Part shown: one piece after another, positions 27,713 through 36,503 of the stretch | Position numbering within the stretch: the stretch's first letter is position 1 | How the letters are laid out: each line of letters opens with the position of its first letter | Assembly (NCBI GenBank): GCA_041391425.1 | Contig: JAWKNZ010000002.1 | Location: 391,934 to 455,933, forward strand | DNA: 64,000 bases | Direction of reading: 5' to 3' | DNA from: JAWKNZ01 sp041391425 | GTDB taxonomy: Bacteria > Bdellovibrionota_B > Oligoflexia > Oligoflexales > JAWKNZ01 | The notes under the pieces: generated by a model | What the model was told of the DNA's origin: nothing | The model's database searches: none | What the model saw: only the letters and a program-made list of their open reading frames with translations | Program-made: the position numbers and the translations under genes

Positions 27713-28279
27713 TCAATAAAGCGACATAATATGTTTAATAGGGATGATCAAAATTAGACTCCCGGATATAGTGCCAACTACGAGTTCGATCACAGGTACT
27801 ATGGTTTGTAGTTTTTCTATCGATTGAGATTGCTTTAATTCGAGCCCAAAAAGCCAATCTTTTTGAGCTAATTTTTTTTCAAAAGAAAGATTTATACCCG
27901 CTTCAAGCTCTCTGTGTTTTAAATGCAGCCAAGTGTCGCGTAATTTTTTTTGTCTTGGACTTTCGTCGGTGAAAAGTATTATGAGTAAATCCTTTGCCGA
28001 GAAACTTAAGCTTTTTTCGAAAAGCCAAGAAGTGGGAAGTTGTTTCTTTATATATATTAGACTCGAAATGGCTATAATGATGGAAAAATGCAAACAAAAA
28101 TAATCCAACTTTTGTAATGCTTTAAAGGTGTCGTCTAAAAAAAGGAAACGGACAAACAATCTTCCTATAAGCGATAAAACTATAAATATAGATATTCTTA
28201 AAACTAAATTATAAAAATGGTGTGCCACTTCTTTAAAGTAATGATTTGCTTTTTGTAACTCATAAATTAATGTGTTCAT
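27713..28279 (-). CDS. Small membrane protein of unknown function
   Basis: 188 aa. Two hydrophobic segments lie in the N-terminal third (about 27-48, LRISIFIVLSLIGRLFVRFLF, and about 62-78, CLHFSIIIAISSLIYI). A charged middle follows (ESPRQKKLRDTWLHLKHREL), then a C-terminal hydrophobic hairpin-like stretch (VPVIELVVGTISGSLILIIPI). No ribosome-binding site is visible before the ATG, and codon composition is very AT-rich. Function not recognised; moderately sure it is a gene. Confidence 0.5.
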   Translation of the reverse strand: MNTLIYELQKANHYFKEVAHHFYNLVLRISIFIVLSLIGRLFVRFLFLDDTFKALQKLDYFCLHFSIIIAISSLIYIKKQLPTSWLFEKSLSFSAKDLLIILFTDESPRQKKLRDTWLHLKHRELEAGINLSFEKKLAQKDWLFGLELKQSQSIEKLQTIVPVIELVVGTISGSLILIIPIKHIMSLY

Positions 28280-28754
28280 GGGGTGGATTGTGCTTTTTCC
28301 AGCTCTTAACGATTGTAAGAGAAGTTTTTGTATTAGTCGGATATCGCTTACTGTTGAGTTTGGTAATTGTTTTAGAGGTGTGTTTTTTTTATTTTTTGCA
28401 AGATCTTCTTGGTATTGGGTTTGAATGAAGTGGTCATTGGAAAAGTATGTTATATTTTTGTACCATTTAACAGTATTTCTTGTTTTGAGTTTTTTACATA
28501 ATTTAAGATGGGTATAAGTGAGCGATGGTGATTGTTTCTTAATATAATTTTAATTAATGATAAATAAAAAGATAAAAAAATAATTTCGATCATTTATCGC
28601 ACCGTAAGAAACAAATCTCACTAAGAAGTTTATTAATGCTTTTGCTTTCTAAGCTATTGAAATCCCATTGTGGTTAATAGAGCAAAAAGTAAGATATCTT
28701 ACCAGAGATTTGTGAAGTATTAATGTGACGTGTTTTTACATATAAAGATAAAAT
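28280..28754. other. Intergenic region, nothing recognised
   Basis: About 475 bp, strongly T-rich on the plus strand for long stretches. I see no supported gene, terminator or repeat. Confidence 0.4.
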
Positions 28755-29924
28755 CTACTGCCATTTGGAACTATTTATTAAGAGCTTCCATGCTTTACGG
28801 TCCAAGTTTGAAATTAATTTTCTTTCTACCTGTGCAGGTGATGTCCAGTCAATATTTGGTATTTGATTAAATGAGTTTACTGTTATCAGGCAAACATCGG
28901 CCTTGATTTTATGATTGGTGATATTGTGTTTTATTTTACCAATATGGAGTGGGCTTTCTGCTACCTTTAACTTTGGATAGCCATCAAATATTTCTTTAGT
29001 AGATTTTTTGATACTGGTTAGAAATCCTGCTGTGTTTTTTAAAAATTTTGCATTAGGCGATCGGGGTAAGATAGCAATCTTATTTTTATGGCGGATGATA
29101 TGTAGCCGCATTTCTATGTTTTCAACTGCTTTTCTTAGTTTTGGTGCAGGGGCATAATCTTGACTATGTTTCTTATAGGCAAGGCACAATTTTGCTAGTG
29201 GGCATTGGTGGCAAGACGGGTTTTGCGGTGTGCAAATATGTTGTCCAAGCTCCATAATGCCTTGATTAAAGTCTCCAGGTGATTTGGAACAGATGGCTTC
29301 GCTTAAAAAATTAAAAAATATTTTTTTTAATTTTGGTAGATTAGAAGGTACTCTTAAGTCAAACAGACGACAAAGTACTCTTTCAACATTTCCATCGACA
29401 ACGGGTGTAGGCTCAGAAAAACAAATGCTACTGATGGCTGCTGCCGTATAGTCTCCTATTCCAGGTAGCATTTTTAATGCTTGATAGTTAGTGGGCCAAT
29501 CTATTTTCTTGCAACCAGCGATATTGATGGTGTGATTCTGAACAAGATGTTGAGACGCTTTATGAAGAAGTGCAAAACGGCGATAGTAGCCCAGCCCCCT
29601 TACTTCTTGACGGATATTGTTTTCAGTGGCCTGCGCTAGGCTAAATACATCTGGGAAAGTATCTAAAAACCTCTGATAAATTGGTACTACTACTTTGATC
29701 AGGGTTTGTTGGAGCATGATTTCACTTAGCCAAACGTGATAAGGATTCTGGTGTCGAGACCAATTGATTCTCCATGGATAGGGAATGCAGTGTTTTCGAT
29801 ACCACTTTACTAAAGGCTCTGATAAGTGGCGAACAGGGAAGTGAGCCGTGATGCCATTTTCTGGCAGTTTGAAGCCTGCATATAAATTGTTTGCTTTCTT
29901 TGTTTTTTTTGTAGTGGTAGCCAA
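28755..29924 (-). CDS. mutY: A/G-specific adenine DNA glycosylase MutY
   Basis: 389 aa from TTG 29924. Removes adenine mispaired with 8-oxoguanine. Visible: SEIMLQQTLIKVVVPIY (catalytic Glu region), the helix-hairpin-helix LPGIGDYTAAAISS followed by PVVDGNVERVL (catalytic Asp), and the 4Fe-4S loop CTPQNPSCHQCPLAKLC (C-X6-C-X2-C-X5-C). A C-terminal NUDIX-like domain from about 265 recognises 8-oxoG. Intact. A 16-bp perfect palindrome lies about 80 bp upstream. Confidence 0.94.
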   Translation of the reverse strand: MATTTKKTKKANNLYAGFKLPENGITAHFPVRHLSEPLVKWYRKHCIPYPWRINWSRHQNPYHVWLSEIMLQQTLIKVVVPIYQRFLDTFPDVFSLAQATENNIRQEVRGLGYYRRFALLHKASQHLVQNHTINIAGCKKIDWPTNYQALKMLPGIGDYTAAAISSICFSEPTPVVDGNVERVLCRLFDLRVPSNLPKLKKIFFNFLSEAICSKSPGDFNQGIMELGQHICTPQNPSCHQCPLAKLCLAYKKHSQDYAPAPKLRKAVENIEMRLHIIRHKNKIAILPRSPNAKFLKNTAGFLTSIKKSTKEIFDGYPKLKVAESPLHIGKIKHNITNHKIKADVCLITVNSFNQIPNIDWTSPAQVERKLISNLDRKAWKLLINSSKWQ

Positions 29925-30000
29925 TTTTAGCCTAAATTTGTGAGGATTAAAGAAACACTCAGCATTGTGATCTTTGTGTTGCTTCAGGAAAGAGAATCTT

Positions 30001-30016
30001 TAACTTGGCCAAGTTA
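30001..30016. promoter_or_regulatory. Perfect 16-bp palindrome upstream of mutY
   Basis: TAACTTGGCCAAGTTA reads the same on both strands, about 77 bp before the mutY start. The shape and size fit a dimeric repressor operator. The rest of 29925-30310 shows no gene. Confidence 0.45.
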
Positions 30017-30310
30017 ATTTCCCTCTTCCCCTTTTTTTCTTGATTTTTAGGGATCCTTTCTAACGCATCAAAGGGGATTAAATCTATTAAGAGTCATATA
30101 CTTTCTTTACCGCCCAATCATTCATGCTTTTAGAAATACATTTTGCTATAAACTCTTTAGCGTCTGACTCTTATAGACCTTGTTCCCCTTTAGAGTAGTT
30201 CGGCTTTATATCCAAACGAATCTGCACCGTTTGCAAGAATCCATTCTTTCTAGTATGCAATAAATATCGCGGTTTATAAACATCTTACAATTATGTTGTA
30301 AAAAGACAAT

Positions 30311-30721
30311 CTACTTGGCTGTTGTTGTTTTCTTTTTAGAAGCTTTCTTTGTTGTCTTTTTTGTAGTTGTTTTTTTTGCAGTTTTTTTCTTTGTTGTAGA
30401 TTTTTTCTTTGTAGTTTTCTTTTTTGTTTTAAGCTTCTTCTTTGCAGCAGCAGTTTTTTTCTTGAAATTTATTTCTAATTTTGAAAGATCAACACCTGCT
30501 TTTTTTGCATTTTTCTTAATTTCTTTATAGAGTGTTTCGATGGCTGGCTCGAACGTTTTGAGCTTACGTTCAATCAGTTTTTCAATTTCTTTCGCTTTGC
30601 TATCTAACTTATTTTTAGCTGCAATTTTTTTTACCTTTTTTACAAGATCATTCCCTTCTTTTTGTAAGGTAGACTGTAACATGGCTAAGTCTTTCTGTAA
30701 TCTTTCTACAAATGAATTCAT
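30311..30721 (-). CDS. Helical protein with Lys/Thr-rich histone H1-like tail
   Basis: About 136 aa from ATG 30721, which has GGAG 6 bp upstream (an in-frame ATG at 30733 does not). Residues 1-85 are amphipathic helix or coiled coil (FVERLQKDLAMLQSTLQKEG, KEIEKLIERKLKTFEPAIETL). Residues about 90-136 are almost only Lys, Thr and Ala, as in histone H1-like DNA-binding tails. Probably a nucleoid-associated protein. The tail is repetitive at the DNA level, so length may vary among strains. Second basic-tail protein in this window after 5135-5797. Confidence 0.7.
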   Translation of the reverse strand: MNSFVERLQKDLAMLQSTLQKEGNDLVKKVKKIAAKNKLDSKAKEIEKLIERKLKTFEPAIETLYKEIKKNAKKAGVDLSKLEINFKKKTAAAKKKLKTKKKTTKKKSTTKKKTAKKTTTKKTTKKASKKKTTTAK

Positions 30722-30801
30722 CTTTTTCTCCATCTAAAGAACTTGGTTCGTTTAATATACATAAAAAACACTCGGAAAAACAAGGGCATATTGAGCTTAT
30801 A

Positions 30802-31584
30802 TTAAAATTTAGGGGCTCTCTTTTCTAAAAATGCAGAAATACCCTCGTCAGCTTCCTCTCCGGCGAAGCAGGTGGCAAAAGTGCTTGCTTCTGACGATAA
30901 GCCGGCATCCAGACTGACTTCAAAAGATTGGCGGCAAAGGCGTTTAGTCTCAGCAACAGCATTTGGACCGCTGGCCAGTATGGCCTTAATAACTTCGTCA
31001 ACTTCGTTGTCCAACTGTTCGTCTGCCACTACACGAGAGGCTAATCCAAGTTGGAATGCTTGCTGTGCCGTCAACATTTTAGCTTTGCCCGTAAGCAATA
31101 TATCCAAAGCAACGGGCAGTCCGACCCGTTTTGCTAACCTTTGAGTTCCACCAAAGCCAGGAATAAGTCCTAAGTTAACTTCAGGTTGTCCGAATTTTGA
31201 ACTTTCTCCCGCTATGATAAGATCGCAGGACATAGCTAATTCACAGCCTCCTCCTAGGGCAAAGCCTCGTACTTTAGCAATTACAATCTGTGGAATTTTC
31301 TCCAGAGCAGAAAAGACAGATTGCCCTTGCCTAGAAAATTCTAAAGCTTCTTCCGGAGAAAGGCTTTGCATTGCAGCTATATCGGCACCGGCTACAAAGG
31401 CCTTACTGCCGCTGCCTGTTATAACGATTACTCTGACTTCGGCATTAATATGTTCAAAAATAGCTGTTCCGAGCTCTTCAATAACTGTTGTATTGAGGGC
31501 ATTTAATTTATCGCTACGGTTTATAGTGATTTGTGCTACAGGGCCTTCTTGTTCGAGGATAATGGTGTCAAATATTTTGTCCAT
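30802..31584 (-). CDS. crt: Enoyl-CoA hydratase (crotonase family)
   Basis: 260 aa; SD TAGGAG. Hydrates crotonyl-CoA and other short enoyl-CoAs to 3-hydroxyacyl-CoA. Motifs: NRSDKLNALN, VAGADIAAM (oxyanion hole), RGFALGGGCELAMSCDLIIAGESSKFGQPEVNLGLIPGFGGTQRL with both catalytic Glu positions (E of GGCELA and E of QPEVNLG), and a C-terminal FLEKRAPKF. It lies 45 bp after the broken hydroxyacyl-CoA dehydrogenase gene, which would use its product. Confidence 0.92.
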   Translation of the reverse strand: MDKIFDTIILEQEGPVAQITINRSDKLNALNTTVIEELGTAIFEHINAEVRVIVITGSGSKAFVAGADIAAMQSLSPEEALEFSRQGQSVFSALEKIPQIVIAKVRGFALGGGCELAMSCDLIIAGESSKFGQPEVNLGLIPGFGGTQRLAKRVGLPVALDILLTGKAKMLTAQQAFQLGLASRVVADEQLDNEVDEVIKAILASGPNAVAETKRLCRQSFEVSLDAGLSSEASTFATCFAGEEADEGISAFLEKRAPKF

Positions 31585-31629
31585 AATGATAATGCTCCTA
31601 ATTTGAATAGAGAATACTGATCCTATTAG

Positions 31630-32483
31630 TTAATAAGCGTAAACTCCTCGCCCAGATTTTTTTCCTAACCAACCCGCATCTACATATTGAATTAGCAATG
31701 GACTTGGTCTATATTTTGAATCGCCTAATCCTTCATGCAATACTTTCATTATTGATAGACAAGTATCAAGACCAATAAAGTCAGCTAATGTAAGCGGTCC
31801 CATCGGCTGGTTAGTTCCTAATTTCATGCCTTTATCAATATCTTCCGCTGATGCTACCCCTTCCATCAGTGCTGTAAAAGCTTCATTGATCATCGGCATT
31901 AGGATGCGGTTGACCACGAATCCTGGGTAGTCTTTACTGTAGCTTACTTCTTTATTGAGGAATTTGGCTAAATTATTGGTAGCTTCGCATGTTGCATTAG
32001 ATGTAGCCATGCCAGGGATAATTTCTACAAGTTTCATAATCGGGACTGGGTTCATAAAGTGCATGCCAATAAACTTATCTGGCCTAGATGTAGAGGCTGC
32101 TAAGCGAGTTATTGGCAATGAAGAGGTATTGCTTGCAATTATGGAAGCTGAAGGTAAAAGTTTATCGAGCTGTGAAAACACTTCCTTTTTGATGCTTTCA
32201 TTTTCTACAATAGCTTCAATAACAAGATCACATGAAGCAAGATTATTAAATTGTATCAAATGTTAACAACGGATAGTGCGCTTGACTTGACTTTACTAGT
32301 GATTTTTCCTTTTTCGGCCATTTTAGATAGAGAGGCTTCTATTGTAGTACGGGCTTTGATAATTGAGCTGGATTGAGGTCAATGATATGGTTTTAATACC
32401 ATGAGTGGCGCAAAACTTGAGCGATACCACTGCCCATTTGTCCACCACCAACGACGCCTATATGTTCAAATGATTTTTGTCAT
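31630..32483 (-). pseudogene. hbd: 3-hydroxyacyl-CoA dehydrogenase, N-terminal half broken by about five frameshifts
   Basis: NAD-dependent oxidation of 3-hydroxyacyl-CoA (beta-oxidation/crotonyl-CoA route). The C-terminal two thirds (31630-32259) are intact: IEAIVENESIKKEVF, ASNTSSLPITRLA, GMHFMNPVPIMKLVEII (catalytic His), PGFVVNRILMPMINEA and MGPLTLADFIGLD. Upstream to ATG 32483 the Rossmann domain is recognisable (IGVVGGGQMGSGIAQV, CATHGIKTI, then KARTTIEASLSKMAEKGKI) but spread over three frames. Breaks lie near 32475, 32413, 32383, 32355 and 32262, three of them in A or T runs. Motifs around the breaks are unspoiled. Confidence 0.85.
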
Positions 32484-32595
32484 TACTTTCTCCACTGTTC
32501 TAGCCTATACCGTTCATCCCGCATAGTACATTTCTAATTTTAAATTTCAATCAGCAGTTCTCCAGTGATCTTAAAAAGCTTACTTTTAATCATAA

Positions 32596-32770
32596 TTCAC
32601 CCCGGATCCGAGTTTCTAGCCGGTTAGAAACAGTTGTTTTCGTCGTCAGGAAATCCTCATGTACCAACATGTACACTGCGGTTTCCTCCTCCTCGGTGCC
32701 TAGCAGCTGAGCGAACTGAATCCGATGAAAATACTACAGTTTTTCAAAAAATTTCAGATCCCGGATTCAC
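32596..32770. repeat. Nested palindromic element with GTGTAC core
   Basis: About 175 bp. Imperfect ends (CCCGGATCCGAG at 32601 against the complement of the CAGATCCCGG region near 32755-32764), a side hairpin GTTTCTA/TAGAAAC, and an inner hairpin AGGAAA (32648-32653)/TTTCCT (32682-32687). The core at 32654-32681 contains ATGTAC-N-GTACAC. Non-coding. The same core occurs in the elements at 42.8 and 61.8 kb. No other feature is seen in 32484-33074. Confidence 0.65.
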
Positions 32771-33074
32771 TAGGGGATTGCTATTAAACGAAGCGAAATT
32801 CTTGGGCATATGATCATTGGTCCTTTGTTTTTGGTTCGCAATGGCGAGAAGTCTTGATTCTGAGATAAGATTGACTGAGTCGGTCATTCGATTTTCTTTA
32901 TGTACTTTGACAAATGGTTTGAGGCTCCTGTCTGCTAGAGTGCTGGCAAAAGGCGTTCAAGTCTAGAGTGTTTTGAGCTATATATCTATAATAAGAGTAT
33001 TTTTTCTGGAAATGCGAAGGGTTCGTGCTTTTCAGGCAGTTTCTTACTTTATTAAAAAGGTAGGTGCTTTGTAG

Positions 33075-34354
33075 TTGCGGTTACAAACGTCTGAAATTAT
33101 CCCACTTGATATTCCATATATACCAGCATCGCAGTTTCTTGCAGATTTTCCTGAGGATCACTTTATGTTATCTGGGAGGATCTACGTATTTGAAATAGTT
33201 TTGAGCTTTACCCCAGTTGGATTTGACGAACTGGCAGATATCAAAATTGGAGATCGGAAGGTGAAATTAACCTCAGAGGAGCCTTTGAAGTCAAAGCGTC
33301 TCTTTACTTGGCTATATTGGCGTATTGCCCTATCTTTTAGCGCAAGTACTTTCGCAAGATATATCATCTCAGAGCTGTTTCGCGTAAATCAAACATTGAT
33401 TTTTGATCGTCAAAAAAGAAAAATATTTTTATGTGGACAAAAGAAATCTTCAGATAAGTTTCAAATAAACAATTCTTGGATAGAAAAAAGAAAATTTTAC
33501 AGAAAATGATGGGAAAACGTGTTGATGGCATCATGCTTTCCTCCGCAGAGTCTGATCTTAGCTATGAGAAAAAGGTTAAAACTGCAATAGAACAAATAAG
33601 AAGTGGGCGTTTTTATCAGATTAATCTGTTACGCTACTATTCCAGTTTGTCGATACCCACTCGTCAAGATCTTGTGAATCGAATTGGCATATTAGGTGGC
33701 CCTTTTTCTTGTCTTTTTGACCTACCCCAATTTTGCCTTGCTTCTTTTAGTCCGGAACGATTTGTAAAACTTAAACCAGGAAATAAGGGTGTCAAAATCA
33801 TCACGACTCCTATCAAGGGTACTATCGCCAGAGGAAAAAACAGCGAGGAAGATGAGCTGAATAAAAGAAAATTGATTGAGAGTCGTAAGGATCAATCTGA
33901 ACTTAATATAATAGTTGATTTGATGAGAAATGATCTTAACATTGTCTGCCTTAACGGAAGTGTAAAAGTGGAGTCTCCAGGTGAATTGCATAGCTTTTCG
34001 AAGGTACATCACCTTATTGCTGAAATTAAAGGAATCTTACGCCCAAAAATATCTTTCTATGAATTAATACAGAGTATCTGTCCAGGTGGATCAATTACCG
34101 GTGCTCCAAAGCGCGAGGTGATGTGCGCGATTCAGGAGGCGGAACAGAGGAGCCGTGGATTTTTTATGGGTAATGCTTTTTATCTTGATGATAGAGGGTA
34201 TTTCGATTCTTCAATATTAATTCGAACATTGGTAAAGGACGGTCAGAAGCCGTTTGAATATGCAGCCGGAAGTGGTATTGTAGTGAATAGCTGTCCTGAG
34301 TTAGAAGCCCAAGAGATTAACTCTAAATGTAGAGTCGTGATTGATTCTATATAA
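33075..34354 (+). pseudogene. pabB: Aminodeoxychorismate synthase component I (PabB), one frameshift
   Basis: Makes 4-amino-4-deoxychorismate from chorismate for folate. The TTG 33075 frame covers the N-terminal region and ends at about 33509. The second frame (overlapping from 33476) holds the chorismate-binding core: SFSPERFVKL, TTPIKGTIARG, IIVDLMRNDL, CPGGSITGAPKREVM and EYAAGSGIVVNSCPELEAQE. The shift lies between about 33455 and 33505, in an A-rich stretch. The catalytic core would be complete if the shift is an error. The PabB rather than TrpE assignment is from DLMRNDL and context; no trp genes are nearby. A nuclease-like gene follows 14 bp later. Confidence 0.8.
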
Positions 34355-34368
34355 GTCAGGAGAAGATT

Positions 34369-35295
34369 GTGACTAAGAAGTTTTCTGATTTGCAGGACGC
34401 CAATGAGCAAGAGAAAAAGTTTGATCATAAGCAGGATAACTTTTCGTTGCAGCAGCGTCGAAATCGAGGGCGTCAGGCTGTTTCTAAGACCCCTACTTTA
34501 TTATTAAAGGAAATATTGGCACAAAGAGGCAAGGTTGTGACCTCTGTAATGAATCCCTTCGGAGAAACTTTCCTAAAACATTTAAAATCTCTAAAAGGCA
34601 ATAGGGATTTTCTATATCAAGAATTAAGTGATCGTAAGAAGAGGAATGAGATTTTATATTCCATCTATAATAATCAAACAATTAAGTTATCTGGTGGTTT
34701 GGAAATTGAGGCATCAGAAGCAAATCGTAGTGTATATTCTAGTACATTTGAATGGTACGTTTCAGAGCTTCTATATCGGGAATTTCGCTTTTATGCTTCG
34801 GCGGCAGGTCTAAAAATAGATAGAAGTCCTGATGGAGGAGATTTCGATGTAGTGGGTGCCACGCATTCTGGAATCGTTGCTATAGAATGTAAATCTGGAA
34901 AACCAAGTGGAATAGATGAGAGCCAGATCATTCATTTTGTCAAAAGGCATAACTTTTTAAGAGCTGATTATTCTATTTTGTATATAGATTTTAAAGGATT
35001 GGCTGGCAATTTTCCATTTAAACATCTGGCGAAAGCTGTCCATGGTCTTCATACGTCTAGGGCGATATTTCAGATTAAGAGTCAGGAGACAGATACAAAT
35101 GCTAACTTTTATGCTGTTGAAGGAGCAAATATATACATTGTCGACAATTCAATAAATACAGGGAACGTCATTAAAAATTTAAGATTTACATTAGATACGC
35201 ACTTTGCATTGGAGAATATACAAAACCACCGGCGTGTGTTTGACGTTAATCGCTTGGCAGATTTTTATGCTCTTGAATTTGAAAGGGTAAATTAA
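34369..35295 (+). CDS. Orphan PD-(D/E)XK nuclease-like protein
   Basis: 308 aa; GTG start 34369 with AGGAGA. The N-terminal about 115 residues are basic and Gln/Arg-rich (QQRRNRGRQ). From about 120 there is a restriction-endonuclease-like core: helix STFEWYVSELLYREF (conserved Glu), then GGDFDVVG (metal-binding Asp), then IVAIECKSGK (the ExK motif), followed by IIHFVKRHNFLRADYSILYID. All metal ligands are present, so it is probably an active DNA or RNA nuclease. No methylase, helicase or toxin/antitoxin partner is next to it; it is cotranscribed with pabB. The arrangement loosely recalls the nuclease half of Card1/Can2-type enzymes, without the CARF half. Confidence 0.7.
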   Translation: MTKKFSDLQDANEQEKKFDHKQDNFSLQQRRNRGRQAVSKTPTLLLKEILAQRGKVVTSVMNPFGETFLKHLKSLKGNRDFLYQELSDRKKRNEILYSIYNNQTIKLSGGLEIEASEANRSVYSSTFEWYVSELLYREFRFYASAAGLKIDRSPDGGDFDVVGATHSGIVAIECKSGKPSGIDESQIIHFVKRHNFLRADYSILYIDFKGLAGNFPFKHLAKAVHGLHTSRAIFQIKSQETDTNANFYAVEGANIYIVDNSINTGNVIKNLRFTLDTHFALENIQNHRRVFDVNRLADFYALEFERVN

Positions 35296-35300
35296 TGTTT

Positions 35301-35421
35301 TGTAACTATTCAGCGTATCTTTCCCCTTCAATATGTCGTTTGATACATCGTCATCCATATGAGGATGACGGGCAGTCAAGGCTTTGAATCGAGCAGATAA
35401 AAAATACGCTGAATAGTTACA
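35301..35421. repeat. MITE-like element, copy 2, with target duplication
   Basis: 121 bp. Perfect 18-bp terminal inverted repeats TGTAACTATTCAGCGTAT, central hairpin GTCATCC/GGATGAC. It is flanked directly by the 6-bp repeat ATGTTT (35295-35300 and 35422-35427), the footprint of a transposition event. The left duplicate starts with the last base of the nuclease stop codon, so insertion happened right at the gene end without breaking it. Confidence 0.88.
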
Positions 35422-35430
35422 ATGTTTTAA

Positions 35431-35460
35431 GGCTTGCATACTTTGCTTAGTATGCAAGCC
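35431..35460. terminator. Hairpin between convergent genes
   Basis: Arms GGCTTGCATAC (35431-35441) and GTATGCAAGCC (35450-35460) pair perfectly. The T-tract is weak. Likely the shared 3' hairpin of the nuclease gene (plus) and the secreted-protein gene (minus). Confidence 0.55.
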
Positions 35461-35501
35461 AGAGTTGTCTGATTGAGCTTTGTTGTAGTATAAAATAAAG
35501 T

Positions 35502-36128
35502 TTAAGGAGTCAAATAGTCAAATCCGACTTTGAAGTCATAACCCCTTGCAACTCCACTTATGTCGATTTTTGCAGCTCCTAGTACAGGGAGAGATTCAGT
35601 AATTAACGCTGTTACTTCGACATCTTCTACTTCATCCGCTGGCGTGGCAAGTGCCTTACCAGTGATTTGTTGGAAGAATTTCAATGCAGATGCTTGTTGC
35701 ATATCGATATCATATATGAAAACTTTGTCGCAATTAGGATAACTTGTTCCGTCCATATTTGTTGCATCTGCGTAACCTAAATGTCTGATTTTGAATTGAG
35801 GATAGTGGATTTCACCTTCTTGTCTTAGCTTTTCAATAAAATCTGGTGAGAAAAATTCTTCTGGAATTTCTGCTACCTCTTCTCCTTGCTGGCGTCCTGC
35901 AAGTTGGATGGTGACATCATATTCAATATTAGTATTGTATACAGGACCATTTTCACCTTCAGGATTAAAGCCTAATACTTCTGTTCTTACAGTTCCACGC
36001 TTGATCATGCTCGATGTCCTATTTCGAGCGTTGTCGACTTTGTAATTTGCATACTCATTAACTGGATCTGAAAATGCTGCTGTCGAGATAAGAGAAAATA
36101 AAAAAGCTGGGATAATAAAAAGCTTCAT
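35502..36128 (-). CDS. Secreted protein of unknown function
   Basis: About 208 aa from ATG 36128, with AGGAG 8 bp upstream (the in-frame GTG at 36137 overlaps that site). A signal peptide MKLFIIPAFLFSLISTAAFS ends in an AFS cleavage site, so it is exported. The mature part is acidic and beta-rich with a single Cys and ends VGFDYLTP. I do not recognise a family. It is monocistronic, preceded by about 370 bp of AT-rich DNA (36129-36503) with nothing else visible. Confidence 0.65.
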   Translation of the reverse strand: MKLFIIPAFLFSLISTAAFSDPVNEYANYKVDNARNRTSSMIKRGTVRTEVLGFNPEGENGPVYNTNIEYDVTIQLAGRQQGEEVAEIPEEFFSPDFIEKLRQEGEIHYPQFKIRHLGYADATNMDGTSYPNCDKVFIYDIDMQQASALKFFQQITGKALATPADEVEDVEVTALITESLPVLGAAKIDISGVARGYDFKVGFDYLTP

Positions 36129-36503
36129 GTTGGTCACTCCTAATCATAATTAATTTAATTAATTTTTTGAATTATATCTTGAAGTGCTGATATTACAAAA
36201 TTACGCCAGCTAAAATTGGTGTAAAACTTTGGAGCGGTTAATTAATGTGCTTTATGGTATTTTTTGTAAAATGAAAAGTTTAATGAATTTTCTCAGTTAA
36301 ATTAGTATTGAACTGGTATCGATCGCTATTATTTTAGCGTTTATTAGAAATTGTAGATAAAAAAGGCTATTTAACTTCCGAGCGCTTAATTTTGATCATT
36401 TAAAAATTAGCTCATTTATGAGAAATGTTGGTAAAAAATGGATTATAGTAACTGCTTGCTGTTCTTGGAATTTTTGGAGAATTAAAAAGCCGAGAAAAAA
36501 CTC

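Noticed and set aside
30315..30737. Phe/Val-rich plus-strand frames opposite the Lys-rich protein
   Set aside because: Mirror translation of Lys codons (TTT runs); not real proteins.
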